Assembly (NCBI GenBank): GCA_907164885.2
Contig: OU015503.1
Span: 66,123,568 to 66,187,567, forward strand
Direction: 5' to 3'
Length of the DNA: 64,000 bases
Source of the DNA: Dolomedes plantarius
Lineage: Eukaryota; Arthropoda; Arachnida; Araneae; Dolomedidae
The number at the start of each line of letters is the position of its first letter. The first letter of the stretch is position 1. The position numbers were made by a program, and so were the translations under genes. This document shows, one piece after another, positions 1-9,965 of this stretch. The notes beneath the pieces are model-generated. The model searched no databases and had not been told where the DNA came from. It saw only the letters and a list, made by a program, of their open reading frames with translations.

Positions 1-1337
1 GGAGCAGCTTGAGATGATACACAAGACGATACATTAGTAATGGATTGCTGCGGTATACCTGTTGATTCAGTTGCTGCATCAGAAGCGGACAAAAATTCCG
101 TGGCATGTGGAGATAACACTGTAGAATGGTTCGATTTGGTTGACTCCAAATGAAGCAAGGTATTGTGTCTTTTGTGACACACTCTACAAGTGTAACTGCT
201 AGAACAATTGGCTAATTTGTGAGCCCTAAGACAATTGAAGCACAAACGTTTGTCCTTTATGAATTGAAAACGTTGTGGGGTGTCCATTTTTTTGAAGTTG
301 TTGCACTGGTGAATACTGTGCTCATTACTTTTACAATAACTGCAACAGATCTTGACTTGAGATGTAAAAGTAGACACTCGTTGGGGTTTCCCTGAACTTG
401 AGACGTTTGGTTGTTGTAGCTTGAATACTGGTTTATGTGGTGGTCGTTGCTGCAGTGTACGTGCATGGTGGATGATGAATTTTTGCAAGTCCTCAAGTGT
501 AGGAATGCTGTCATCACCAAGCCCTCTCTCCCACCATGCTCTTGTTGTTGGGTCAAGCTTTTGATTAATCAAATATACAATAATGCTATCTGCAAACCCA
601 CTTGGCTTCAGATCGAGAATCTGGAGTGAACGAGTAACTTCCTTTGAAGTGTCAACAATGGATAACAATTGTGATGCATCTTCTCTAGTACACTGTGGTA
701 AATTTACAATTCTTTTAATTAGGGTAAAAACTAATTGTCGCCTGTTAGAATACCTCTCCTTTAGGAGATCCCATGCAATATGAAAGTTTGCATCAGTAAT
801 TGGGAGTGACTGAATAACCCGAAGTGCATCACCTTTTAATGCACCTACCAAGTATTGAAGTCTCTGCGCATTTGATAATTTACTATTTTGCACAACTGAA
901 GCCTTAAATAGATCGCTAAAGGACAGCCACTCCAAGTTGCTACTGCCAGAAAAACTAGGAATACGTAACTCCGGCAGTTTTAAACTTATGGTTGAAGGTT
1001 CCTTAATCTCTTTTGAATCCCCTTGAGAAATCCCCTTGACTAATTCACTGTTTCTAAGTTTTAGTTTATCTTCAGCACGGAGAACAATTACTTTATAACT
1101 ATCAATTATATCTTGAATCTCTTGTGATTCAGACAAATACTTATCAAACTCATCCTCCTTGCATGACTCATAAATTTTGCCGAAAATATCTGAACATTTT
1201 CCGTTTAAGTCAGAAATTTTATCTTTAAACAATGTGATTTCTGCATTATCCAAACCAAAAGTGTCTGATTCTAACGTTACTTTCAATTTTGTAACAGAGG
1301 ATTTTAATACCCTTTATTCAATTTTCAACCTTTCCAT
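1..1337 (-). pseudogene. BEL/Pao-type Gag, 5' part, continues past the window edge
   Basis: Reading the minus strand from the ATG at 1337, codon 8 is a TAA stop (1316-1314). The same frame then stays open to position 1, about 437 codons with no second stop. The protein has the DUF1759-type Gag core of BEL/Pao elements: a LPELRIPSFSG motif near 990-960, then segments resembling LVGALKGDAL, WDLLKERYSNRR and LDPTTRAWWERG. Two cysteine/histidine clusters follow around 345-130 (CSYCKSNEHSIHQC and CFNCLRAHKLANC), expected of nucleic-acid-binding knuckles. Gag would package the element RNA. No alternative in-frame ATG lies before the core, so the early stop suggests a dead copy, unless it is read through or is a sequence error. 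The rest of the polyprotein lies outside the window. The family is clear from the motifs; inactivity is inferred. Confidence 0.82.
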
Positions 1338-1820
1338 TTTTACAATATAAAAAACAATACTTAACTTAGTAAGTGTAAAAATTCACTAGAATATGTATAT
1401 CGAAAACCAACATGCGTCACAATGCTATGCTTCAAAACTTACTCCGTTCTTATTTGTATGTGAACACCAAACAACTTAAATTTTCAAAGTCAAAGTGTCA
1501 ATTCGTCGCTTATTCAAATAAACACTTTCTGCATCTTCTATGGAAGTTGAATCAGTATTCAACGAACTAATTTAACCACAAGCTGTAAATTATTTCAACA
1601 CCTTTTCAAATATACTCATGAAAATGTCCTTGGATTTACTGATACTAAATTCACTGTACTAAAGTATAGATTACTTCCGCTTTCATTTCACAATAAAAAT
1701 ACTTTCAAAGATAACACTTACACTAAATAGCCAGAAATGAAGAATTCACGAGAATTATTTCCTCTAGAACAATCTTACTTTTGTTGAACTTCTAAATACG
1801 CAATCTACCAGAACACAGGC

Positions 1821-1837
1821 TCCGGCTCGACGGACCA
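1821..1837 (-). other. Probable primer-binding site (tRNA-Tyr-like) of the BEL element
   Basis: On the minus strand this reads TGGTCCGTCGAGCCGGA. From memory of eukaryotic tRNA-Tyr 3' ends (TCCGGCTCGAAGGACCA) it is complementary with one mismatch. It lies upstream of the gag start, where reverse transcription of an LTR element is primed. A search against the tRNA set of the species would settle the assignment. Confidence 0.55.
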
Positions 1838-1845
1838 AAACAGAA

Positions 1846-2380
1846 TGTATGGCTCAGTTCACTTAACGTTAAACTTAACTCTTACTAGTGGAAACTAACT
1901 GAACCACACGGCAATTATGGGATAAAAGATTCTAAGACAGCTCATAAGGTCGCTGGGTTTTTCCTATGACTGTATTCTGGATACTAAGAATTCAATGTTC
2001 AACAGTTAGAAAACCTTCAATGATGACAACTTGACAATGCTCAAACTTGTTAATGATGACAAGCATGTTGAAACAAACTGACCTTATTGAAAGGCGAAAA
2101 CTCAGCTAATACAAGGCAATGTTTAGATACTCACACGGAAGAATGTCGGCATTTCTAAACTTGAAAACTTGAGGAAGCATTCCAACACAAATTGGCATGA
2201 AAGGTGCTCTTGCAGTACATCATTACAATCCGTAGAACGGCGAGCAAAACACGACACTCCCCCTACAAAAACTGCATGCCACTGATTACATCGCGGGAAG
2301 GAAGCTTTGCGATAGCAAAAACTACAGCAATATCGCCATCTAGTGACAATTAAACGAGTTATTTAAACTTCTACACAACA
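1846..2380 (-). repeat. Candidate 5' LTR of the BEL element
   Basis: The block begins TGTATGGCTC and ends CTACACAACA, giving TG...CA type ends, and sits just outside the primer-binding site. The second LTR is outside the window, so the limits cannot be confirmed by comparison. The outer end is the less certain one. The stretch 1338-1820 between gag and the primer site is leader sequence with no gene visible. Confidence 0.4.
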
Positions 2381-2591
2381 AAAACGCAAAAATAGAAAAT
2401 CAAAATCCAACAACGGTACTGTGTTAAACAATATCCAAATAAAGCATTTTTTTTCTTCTTCAATGATAGGTTCTTTCCTCAAACACTGTTTTACTGAGTA
2501 TAGTTTGATTTAAATTAGAACTTGTTATATAGCATATTATTGAAATAATACAATAATTTTGGATAGATAGAAATAATATTATCTAACAAAT
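2381..2591. other. AT-rich spacer, nothing recognised
   Basis: A short AT-rich interval between the candidate BEL LTR and the next inverted-repeat element. I see no coding frame, RNA gene or repeat ends in it. Confidence 0.5.
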
Positions 2592-2771
2592 CAGTCAAAA
2601 CCCGAATAAATCGGGTTTTCCCTAGCGCTTTTAGCTAGAACGCGTTTTTCCTAGTTAATTCGGGTTTTCCCTAGCGCTCTCAGTTAGAACGCGACTTCCC
2701 TAGTTAATTCGGGTTTTCCCTAGAGCTCCCAGATAGAACGCGTTTTCCCTAGTTAATTCGGGTTTTGACTG
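2592..2771. mobile_element. Small inverted-repeat element built around a 49-bp minisatellite
   Basis: The ends are inverted copies: CAGTCAAAACCCGAAT at the left and ATTCGGGTTTTGACTG at the right. Between them a 49-bp unit (TCGGGTTTTCCCTAGCGC...) starts at 2611, 2660 and 2709, with a fourth partial start at 2758 merging into the right terminus. It has no coding capacity. The ends resemble Tc1/mariner-type MITEs, but no TA duplication is visible at both sides, so the class is uncertain. Confidence 0.6.
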
Positions 2772-2779
2772 TAACATAT

Positions 2780-2782
<3 letters not shown>

Positions 2783-2846
<64 letters not shown>
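2783..2846. repeat. (TA)n microsatellite
   Basis: A run of alternating T and A ends exactly where the next transposon begins. The transposon appears to have inserted into a TA within the tract. Confidence 0.95.
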
Positions 2847-2849
<3 letters not shown>

Positions 2850-3753
2850 GATGATTTTTATTAAACTGAACCACCTGTAGAGCGATCTATTAGCCGGAAT
2901 TCAACCAAAATTAAAGGACTAAGGACGACATGAGAAAGAGTTTCCATGACAAAAATAGTTCCAAAAGTCGCCGATAGGGTAAGATATGTTGTTGTCGGCG
3001 CACCCGAGAATTTGCATAAAACGCAAGTAAAACATCAAAATGCAAATTCATGGCTACGTAGTCGACAGCAGCGCCAGTATTTTGGGATATAAAGATCGGG
3101 GCGGAATCTGTTGTGTCATCGCTTTAAAGAAGAAAGGGTCATCAGTGGCTTTTTTCCGCTTACATGGCCACCTCGCTCTCCAGACCAAACCGACGTGACT
3201 TCTTTCTGTGGGGTTATTTAAAGTTCAAGGTGTATCTTCGTGGATTCTCTAAGTTGGCGGCCCTGAAGGACAACATATCCCGGACTGTGATGAACATTCC
3301 TGGTGACATGTTACTCTCGGGCGTTGAGGACGAAGTGTTCAGGATCCAATGTGTTGTCCATCAGGTCACATTGAAGGCGAGAGAAGTGAATTTGCTGCAT
3401 AAAGCGGTGTCGCAGTGAAATTCTTTTGTTCTTCATTTGTCTGCTTATTAAAACTTTCTCGGTATTTACTCCTTATCTTTACAGCACGGAATAATGGCGC
3501 TGCTGTCGACTACGTAGTCGTGAATTTGCATTTTGATGTTTTACTTGCGTTTTGTGCAAATTCTCGGGTGCGCCGACAACAACAGCGCCATACCTTCCCC
3601 TATCGACGACATTTGGAACTTTTCTTTTTTTTTCACGGAAACTCTTTCCCAATGTCGTCCGTAGTCCCTCTATCAATTTCTGTGGAATTCCGGTTCATAG
3701 ATCGCGCTACAGATGGCTCTGAGTAGTGTCAGTTTTAAAAAAAAATTACCCTG
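2847..3753 (+). mobile_element. Mariner-like element with about 225-bp terminal inverted repeats
   Basis: The left end starts CAGGATGATTTTTATTAAAC and the right end finishes TTACCCTG, with TA on both outer sides. The two arms match over roughly 225 bp with many scattered differences; for example CTACGTAGTCGACAGCAGCG near 3055 is mirrored near 3500. Only a transposase remnant of about 330 bp lies between the arms, so the copy is internally deleted and non-autonomous. Confidence 0.8.
3093..3418 (+). pseudogene. Mariner-type transposase C-terminal fragment
   Basis: The bases near 3164 read WPPRSPD in one frame. A one-base shift then gives DFFLWGYLKFKVY, matching the mariner pattern SPDLxPCDFFLWGYLKDKVY that spans the third catalytic acidic residue. 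The frame from 3164 stays open for 84 codons to the stop at 3418, ending in a helical tail typical of the C terminus. The DNA-binding domain and the first two catalytic aspartates are missing. The protein would cut and paste DNA at TA sites if complete; this copy is certainly inactive because of truncation and a frameshift. Family assignment is from motif memory. Confidence 0.7.
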
Positions 3754-4740
3754 TATATATTCAGGATCAGCGGATGCATGCTGTTTCAGGTATATTACAA
3801 AAATGGAAGCATAGCTAGATGGGTACGAAAGTACGTTTAAGATACAAATATGGGATACCCAAAACAGGTAAATTGATTACCTAGAAACATTACACCCTGA
3901 AGTAGTATTTCATTTTTTACAGTGTATGTAAAAACAAGTAACAGTGACATTAATGATCTTAATTCAAAGGGTATAGTGCCCCTCAAACATCTCTGCCCCG
4001 ATACATAAAAAATAAGTAAAATTCAAATCAGAATTTTTTTGATATATTGCTATCAGAAGTTATTAGCTAAAAAAAATACTGAGAGACATGTGACCGAGGG
4101 AACCTTATTGTGTTTTTTTATTATATAATTATTACTATTAGCTATTTATTATATTCATTTAAAGTAATTGTTTTGTTTTTCAATTATAAATGTTCCATTT
4201 TATTCGAAAAAGGGAATTATATTGAAATGAAAACGTTCTTTTTCCCAAAATTGTATTTTTAACTACTATATAATAAATATAAATTATTATTGATGGGCAT
4301 TGATAAACATTATATTAGCATACTTTCAAACACGATTCTTTTCTTGTTTTATTTATTTTTTGGAAACATTTTTATATACTATCAAATGTGACAATCCTAT
4401 CCATCACAGATTTGATTTTAATCTTTAAAATGCCCATGTGGACAACTGAAGGCAGAGTCATCAGTTAATATATCCGCAAATAGACGCACGCTCTTGCAGT
4501 TAACTATTCTGCATTAGGTCATTGTGATGACCTATAGGTGATGACCTAACATCAATTTTTTTAGGCACTTATCGCTAGACATCCTCCTGTAACGACATCA
4601 ATGCTTAATTCGATTAAACTTTAAATTCCAGTCCTGTACAATTCTACCCTTACATATATGGCTATCCGGATATTACGTCACTAGGCAAGCAGCGTACCTC
4701 CAAAATTGCCTTGGCAGTCATCTTCATTTGCATGCGTTAA
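3754..4740. other. AT-rich intergenic stretch, no gene seen
   Basis: No convincing coding frame. The only local structure is a repeated TGATGACCTA motif around 4520-4550. I see no RNA gene and no matched repeat ends. Confidence 0.5.
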
Positions 4741-4884
4741 GGCTGCTATGTACTAACGCTATTGGATTCGCTAACTTCAGTGTTAACGTATGGGAAAATG
4801 TGTCCAAACATTAGCGACTTGGATTGACATATTTTAAAAAAAAATTAACATTGAAGTGAAAGAATCCAATAGGGTTAGTTCACA
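4741..4884. mobile_element. MITE family B copy, right end displaced
   Basis: It starts after TTAA with GGCTGCTATGTACTAACGC and contains the inverted partner TTAACATTGAAG...AATCCAATAGGGTTAG near 4850. The same family occurs near 13.1, 23.3-23.7, 32.9-33.7 and 42.2-42.6 kb. The expected terminal CAGCAGCC is missing because another palindromic element begins there. Confidence 0.7.
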
Positions 4885-5070
4885 GGGCCTGTTCACATAG
4901 GAGTCCGTTGCGTTGCGTTAAGGAAAAGATGACGTTGAGACGAAAATAAACCAATCATATGCCTCCAAACGATTAGCAATGAAATTTTTAACGCCTATGA
5001 TTGGTTTATTTTCGTCTTAACGTCTTCTTTTCCTTAACGCAACGCAACGGACTCCTATGTGAACAGGCCC
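4885..5070. mobile_element. Palindromic 186-bp MITE, PIF/Harbinger-like
   Basis: It begins GGGCCTGTTCACATAGGAGT and ends with the inverted copy, so nearly the whole element folds into one hairpin with an interior CAATCATA...TATGATTG. Other copies lie at 16408-16591 and 43021-43206. The last is flanked by TAA on both sides, the 3-bp duplication expected of PIF/Harbinger elements. This copy lacks a clean TAA on its left. Confidence 0.8.
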
Positions 5071-6719
5071 TTAAGCAGAATTCGTACTGAAGAAGCTACC
5101 ACGGCCCTCGTTGAATGGATGCAAAATAAAAGATTGGAATTAAAAGAGTACGATACAAGGCTCCACACATACTATGCTGATGGAAACAGGCATAAAAAAA
5201 GGCTTAATAAAAACATACTGTAATGATGACATTTAAAATCTGAATTTGAATTTCACCTTGCCTATACATCTTTGCATCGATTTTTTATGAGCTTATGAAA
5301 TTTGATATTAAAACATTTACGATCCTGATTTACTCCCGAGAGTCGTGAAAGACAAGTTTTCAACCTCTAACGTACAATCATAAAGATTTCCAATAGTCTA
5401 TAACACAATTCAGATTTATTTTAGACGTTGAATTACAGATTTTATCTCGGCTTTAAAACTCGGTTCGATTCGGGAAAAATCGATATTTCTCCTCGAAATG
5501 AACAGTTATCGGAAAATGCTACCCCCCTATTTTTTTGGAGGAGTTTTATAGCCCAGGTACACTTTCGAATTCGGTAATGAATATGTCCAAATTGAAGTTT
5601 GACCTTTCAATGGATGACGAAATCGCTCTTTTTCATGCCCCAACACGTCAGTCCCCGCCCCCTTACATTGAGAATATAAGAAGTGTCTCGTCTTTCACTC
5701 ACTTTCTCTTGTACATTCTAAGCTTTTTCGATTTCGGAACAAGTTTCGATTGATTTGTGTCGTTTGTAAGAGTGGTGTATTCGCACCAGAATTTTTATTG
5801 AGTGTTGGAAATTGAGACAGTTTGAAATACGGGAGTTTTCGCATTTGATGGTGGAATTGATGTGCTTTAACAAAATAAACTTTTTTTGAGGATCTGGATT
5901 TTACAAATGATAGAAACGCCCAGGAATTTCAAGATCTGTAGGTATCAGTCAACAATAGATTTAAGAAATATATTTCACTGTGCTTTCGTATTTATGCAAT
6001 TCACTCACCATTGATATTCCATTGAAAAATACAGGCTAATTTATTATGACTCCAAATTGAAGCTTTTTTTATTGGTGTAATATAACGAAATATCTATTTC
6101 ATAGAATTAATTATTCCTCGTTATTGTCAGAAATAACCTGTTTGTGTTCTTCAACGAATAAGTTTGAGAACATTTATGGTTAATTTCAAAACAATCATTT
6201 AAAAAAAAACGAGTTCCTTAAAATAAAACTCTGCTGCAAATAAAAATGTTCTTTTTTCAGCCGATAGATGGCAGCAATGAAATTGGAAATTAGTACTAAA
6301 AGTCTAGTTTCTAATTCGAAAAATGTTTCTAAAGATGTTTTTTATTTCTAATAGCGGGTTTCAAGACTATATATAAATAAAAACAAGAACAAACAAACAA
6401 GATAAAATTAAAACGACCATGAATCGAAAGGTTAAAACGTTATACAATATAACGTAATATAATTAAAAATGCGTATAATTAAATAATCCCTTCTCAATTT
6501 TAAGGATCTTGTTTTGTTCTGATTTCACTCGTACTTGGGTTACCATATTCTTCTGAATACGGCCATTTTTCCTGTATCGAATTACAAACAAATAAACTCA
6601 GTTTTAGTATTGCATATGCATAGAAACTGATATATGAATTGAAAATTATTGACTAAAATTAAACTTATATCCATAACGAATAACCTGTGCATTTATCTCC
6701 AATGTGAAAAACAAACCGT
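5071..6719. other. Intergenic stretch with two short open frames of unknown meaning
   Basis: Two plus-strand frames stand out weakly. One at about 5083-5223 has no ATG and encodes a charged stretch including EWMQNKRLELKEYDT. The other, 5535-5753, is 72 codons starting MEEFYSPG. Neither matches a family I know. They could be transposon coding debris. The rest is AT-rich and featureless. Confidence 0.35.
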
Positions 6720-6723
6720 TTTG

Positions 6724-6800
6724 GTTCGAGAATCGAACCTGAAACCCTCTGCCTCCATCACAGGAGCTGAATTTTCCAAGGCCAAGTAATGCCACGATCC
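6724..6800 (-). repeat. tRNA-like sequence, probable SINE head remnant
   Basis: On the minus strand a perfect B-box-like GGTTCGATTC is followed by its complement GAACC. A box-A-like TGGCATTACTTGG lies about 45 bases upstream. The spacing suits an internal Pol III promoter, but no full cloverleaf is evident, so a decayed tRNA-derived SINE is more likely than a tRNA gene. Confidence 0.4.
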
Positions 6801-6875
6801 ATCCAAATCAACCTAACATGATATGGTACTTTTAAAATGTTATTAACAAGAACAATTTAAGACGTTTAGCAAGAA

Positions 6876-7220
6876 CCCAAATAACACAAGACAGTTTGAA
6901 AATTGTTGGGCAACCTTATTTAGCACAATTGGCCAACAGTTGGATTTGGCCGTTTGGGTTATGTTCAAAAAGCGGTTGGAATTGCAACTCACCTAACAGT
7001 TGGCTGTTAGTTAGCCCAACCGTTGGGAGAGTAGTTCAATCCTCATTTGCAGTTGGAACAACGCCATTTTATAATTGTTGGTCCAACAGCACTTATTTGC
7101 AGTTGAGACAACACCATTTTGTAATTGTTGGCCCATCATGAGCATTTTGTAGTTGTCCCATATTTGTTTCTGGAAGTTCTGCCAATGATAACCAATCCCA
7201 AACGACTTGTGTTACTTGGG
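6876..7220. mobile_element. MITE with CCCAAATAACACAAG ends
   Basis: The 15-bp left end CCCAAATAACACAAG matches the inverted right end with one difference. The interior is rich in CAGTTG/CCAACAG words and has a tandem pair of about 47 bp starting near 7049 and 7096 (TTTGCAGTTG...TAATTGTTGG). No coding capacity; no clear target duplication. Confidence 0.6.
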
Positions 7221-7844
7221 AAGCCTCTTTCGCGAAGCATACTGATAACTAAACCACAAGAAAATAAGTTCATTTCTTTTTTCAAAATACTTTCAAAATT
7301 TTAACACATTGCATTGATTGGAGATAGCTTTATCCTGAATACAGAATGTTCTTGTAATAAAAGATTAACCAATCAAAGATACTGTAGCCGTTTAACTACT
7401 TACAAATAGAAAAACCGTCTTGTCGTATGAATTTACGATTTTTATAGAAAGCAAAACAACCTTTACAATTTATACAGAAACAAATACAATTGTCTATGAG
7501 CTATATACCAAACTCTTTTCGTTATACTGTTGGGGAAATATTACTCCAAATTTTAAAACATTTGGTCCTTTCCCCATCCGCAAAGGATGCAGCACTTCAG
7601 GAAATATCTTAAGACCCCCAATCTTAAACCCTGGACAACATCATATACACGCTCAAACACAAATGATACTATACTCTCCTTCAGACATTCCAGTAATACT
7701 TTCTGTTACTCAAGCCTGAATTTCTTTTGTCAGACCCGCCATGTGAGTTTTGGTATAAGCGTGAAATTCTCTCAAGTTAGCATTCCAATCGCCATTTTTT
7801 CTCGGCAAGATGGTTTCGTAAACATTTACAGAATTCATCTAGGT
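7221..7844. other. Flank of the hAT insertion, no gene seen
   Basis: AT-rich sequence without a recognisable product. It ends in the 8-bp target-site copy ATCTAGGT (7837-7844), repeated directly after the hAT element. Confidence 0.5.
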
Positions 7845-8139
7845 CAGCGCTGTCCAACATCTCTTAGCCAGCGGGCCATTTTTTCTTTAGCAAGTATTTC
7901 GCGGGCCGAAAAGGATAGGTAAATGAAAAGTCAGTGAATGTCAACTCAAAAGTTATTTTATTTATACGAAAAAAATAAAGTCAAAGATAATCACATTTTT
8001 TCGACAATAAAGTTTATATTTTTGCATAATAAATATTGCGTTATATTTATTGTTAAAATGAAATATCACATAGTAACGGACAAAACAATGTTATTCTTAA
8101 AAATAATACATAACAAGAAATAATAAAAACACAATAAAA

Positions 8140-8552
8140 TTAGAATATTATTAAGCCTAAGCTATTTAATGGGAGCATTGTGGCCGTAGTTGTTGGCGCA
8201 ACAATTTCTTTTATGTCCATATCAATATTTGTTGTGGCAATTATAATTATATTTTCAAGAGTGGAGTCTTTCAAGCTGTCTCTAAATTTTGATTTTATAT
8301 ATTTCATGTCAGAGAATGCACGCTCGCAGATATATGTACTTCCGAACATAGAAATGATTTGAAGTCCAAAAAGTTGCTCCACTAGATGCAATGAATGGGT
8401 CAGCCTGAAGGTCGCATAATTCCATTTGATATTTAGGTTCAACGGAGGTAATATCGATATTGAATGGATCACTGAATAAATTAATACTCATCTTTAAATC
8501 TTCAAATTGAGAAAATCTTCTATTAAAATCTTCAATAAGCATACCTAATTTA
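8140..8552 (-). pseudogene. hAT transposase C-terminal part (dimerisation region)
   Basis: Two overlapping minus-strand frames together cover the transposase tail. The first, from 8552 downward, carries RFSQFEDLKMSINLFSDPF and QMELCDLQAD. The second carries FGSTYICERAFSDMKYIKSK followed by a stretch resembling FRDSLKDSTLENII. This is the conserved C-terminal dimerisation region of hAT transposases of the GTF2IRD2/EPM2AIP1-related type. A frameshift separates the two frames. The reading is cut at 8552 by the Tc1 insertion and resumes beyond 9964. The loss of frame makes it inactive. Confidence 0.85.
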
Positions 8553-9961
8553 CACTGCTGGCCACTGTAAATGCAACACCCTGAAGGAAACATGCCAATA
8601 ACATGAAATTTACAGCATGCATTAGCGGAGGTGAGATATGCAAATGATTAGAATTTCAGCGCAGACGCACATCACGCGCGCCTGTGGCGCCACTTCAAAC
8701 CGCTATTTAAGGCTTGGAGATTTCGACGATTTTAAGTTCGGCAATTGTGTTTTTCTTGTGGTTTTTTCAAAAAAACGATCAATTATGCCTCGTCGAAAAC
8801 AGCGATCATCTTTTGATCAAGTATCCGAGTTCGACAGAAGAAGGATAGTGGCCTACCGAGATTGTGGATTATCTTTCAGGGAAATCGGTAGTCGTGTTGG
8901 ACGAAACCAAACAACTGTAATGCGGATATGTGATCGTTGGATGCAGGAGGGTACGACGGACCGGCGTGTTCGATCGCATCCACCTCAGCGCACCACTTCA
9001 CGTGATGACAGGCAAATTGTGCGCATGGCAGTGACGGATCGCTCAGTCACATCACGAACCATAGCACAGCACATGCAGTCTGTAACGCATCATCCAGTGT
9101 CTGCGCGTACCATTCGATGCCGTTTACAGCAGAGTGGTCTGTCCGCAAGACGTCCATTGCTTTATCTACCCTTGACGCAGAATCACAGACGTCTCCGCCG
9201 CCAATGGTGTGATGACAGAAGGATGTGGACGGTAGAATGGAATGAAATTGTCTTTACTGACGAGTCACGCTTCTGTCTGCAACACCACGATGGTCGCATT
9301 CGAGTCTGGAGACACCGTGAAGAGAGGATGCTGAACAGCTGCGTTATGCACCGTCACACTGGTCCTGCACCGGGTATTATGGTATGGGGCGGTATTGGAT
9401 ATCACTCTCGCACACCTCTAGTACGCATTGCCGGTACTTTAAACAGCCAGCGCTACATCTCCGAGGTGTTGGAGCCAGTTGTCTTTCCTTACCTTCAGGG
9501 CTTGCCCACAGCCATATTTCAACAGGATAATGCGCAACCACACGTGGCACGCATTGTCCAACGGTTCTTCGTCAATCGCCAGATTGAATTGCTTCCCTGG
9601 CCGCCTCGCTCTCCGGATCTTTCGCCGATAGAAAGCATGTGGTCCATGGTTGCTCTACGATTGACCCAGATTCCATCCCCATCTGCCACAGCAGATCAAC
9701 TTTGGCAACGTGTGGAAGCTGCTTGGTCTGCTGTACCCCAAGAACTCATCCAAAGTCTCTTTGAATCAATGCCGAGGCGTGTGGCAGCGGTGATCTCCAA
9801 CAATGGCGGCTACTCTGGCTACTGATTTTGGCAGGAACCGCACTTCACAGAAGTCTATACATTTAATCATTTGATACTTGGTCAACATGTTATCTACAAA
9901 ATAAATTTTGTTGTGATATCTCTTGTCTTTCTTGGTCTTGCAATTTGGGTGGCCAGCAGTG
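8553..9961 (+). mobile_element. Tc1-family transposon, apparently complete
   Basis: The ends CACTGCTGGCCAC (8553) and GTGGCCAGCAGTG (ending 9961) are inverted repeats, extending with mismatches to about 28 bp. TA occurs on both outer sides (8551-8552 and 9962-9963), the target duplication of Tc1/mariner elements. At 1409 bp with a single uninterrupted transposase gene, it has the expected size and layout of an autonomous copy. It interrupts the hAT transposase and is therefore the younger element. Confidence 0.95.
8785..9825 (+). CDS. Tc1-family DDE transposase, intact
   Basis: The enzyme excises and reinserts its transposon at TA sites. From the ATG at 8785 (MPRRKQRSSFDQVSEFDRRR) the protein has 346 residues, typical for the family. 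The frame also extends upstream to an ATG at 8638 (395 residues), but that part lies in the transposon leader and has no family resemblance, so I prefer 8785. The N-terminal half carries two helix-turn-helix-like segments (LSFREIGSRVGRNQTTVMRI; VSARTIRCRLQQSGL). Catalytic acids are visible as FTDESRF, FQQDNAQPH and SPDLSPIESMW; exactly 34 residues separate the second and third, giving DD34E. There are no stops or shifts. The sequence is consistent with activity; nothing here shows expression. Confidence 0.95.
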   Translation: MPRRKQRSSFDQVSEFDRRRIVAYRDCGLSFREIGSRVGRNQTTVMRICDRWMQEGTTDRRVRSHPPQRTTSRDDRQIVRMAVTDRSVTSRTIAQHMQSVTHHPVSARTIRCRLQQSGLSARRPLLYLPLTQNHRRLRRQWCDDRRMWTVEWNEIVFTDESRFCLQHHDGRIRVWRHREERMLNSCVMHRHTGPAPGIMVWGGIGYHSRTPLVRIAGTLNSQRYISEVLEPVVFPYLQGLPTAIFQQDNAQPHVARIVQRFFVNRQIELLPWPPRSPDLSPIESMWSMVALRLTQIPSPSATADQLWQRVEAAWSAVPQELIQSLFESMPRRVAAVISNNGGYSGY

Positions 9962-9965
9962 TAGT

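Noticed and set aside
6724..6800. Functional tRNA gene
   Set aside because: Box-like words are present, but no complete cloverleaf with proper stems is evident.
8638..8784. N-terminal extension of the Tc1 transposase to 395 residues
   Set aside because: The extension lies in leader sequence and lacks family similarity. MPRRKQRS at 8785 is the normal start.
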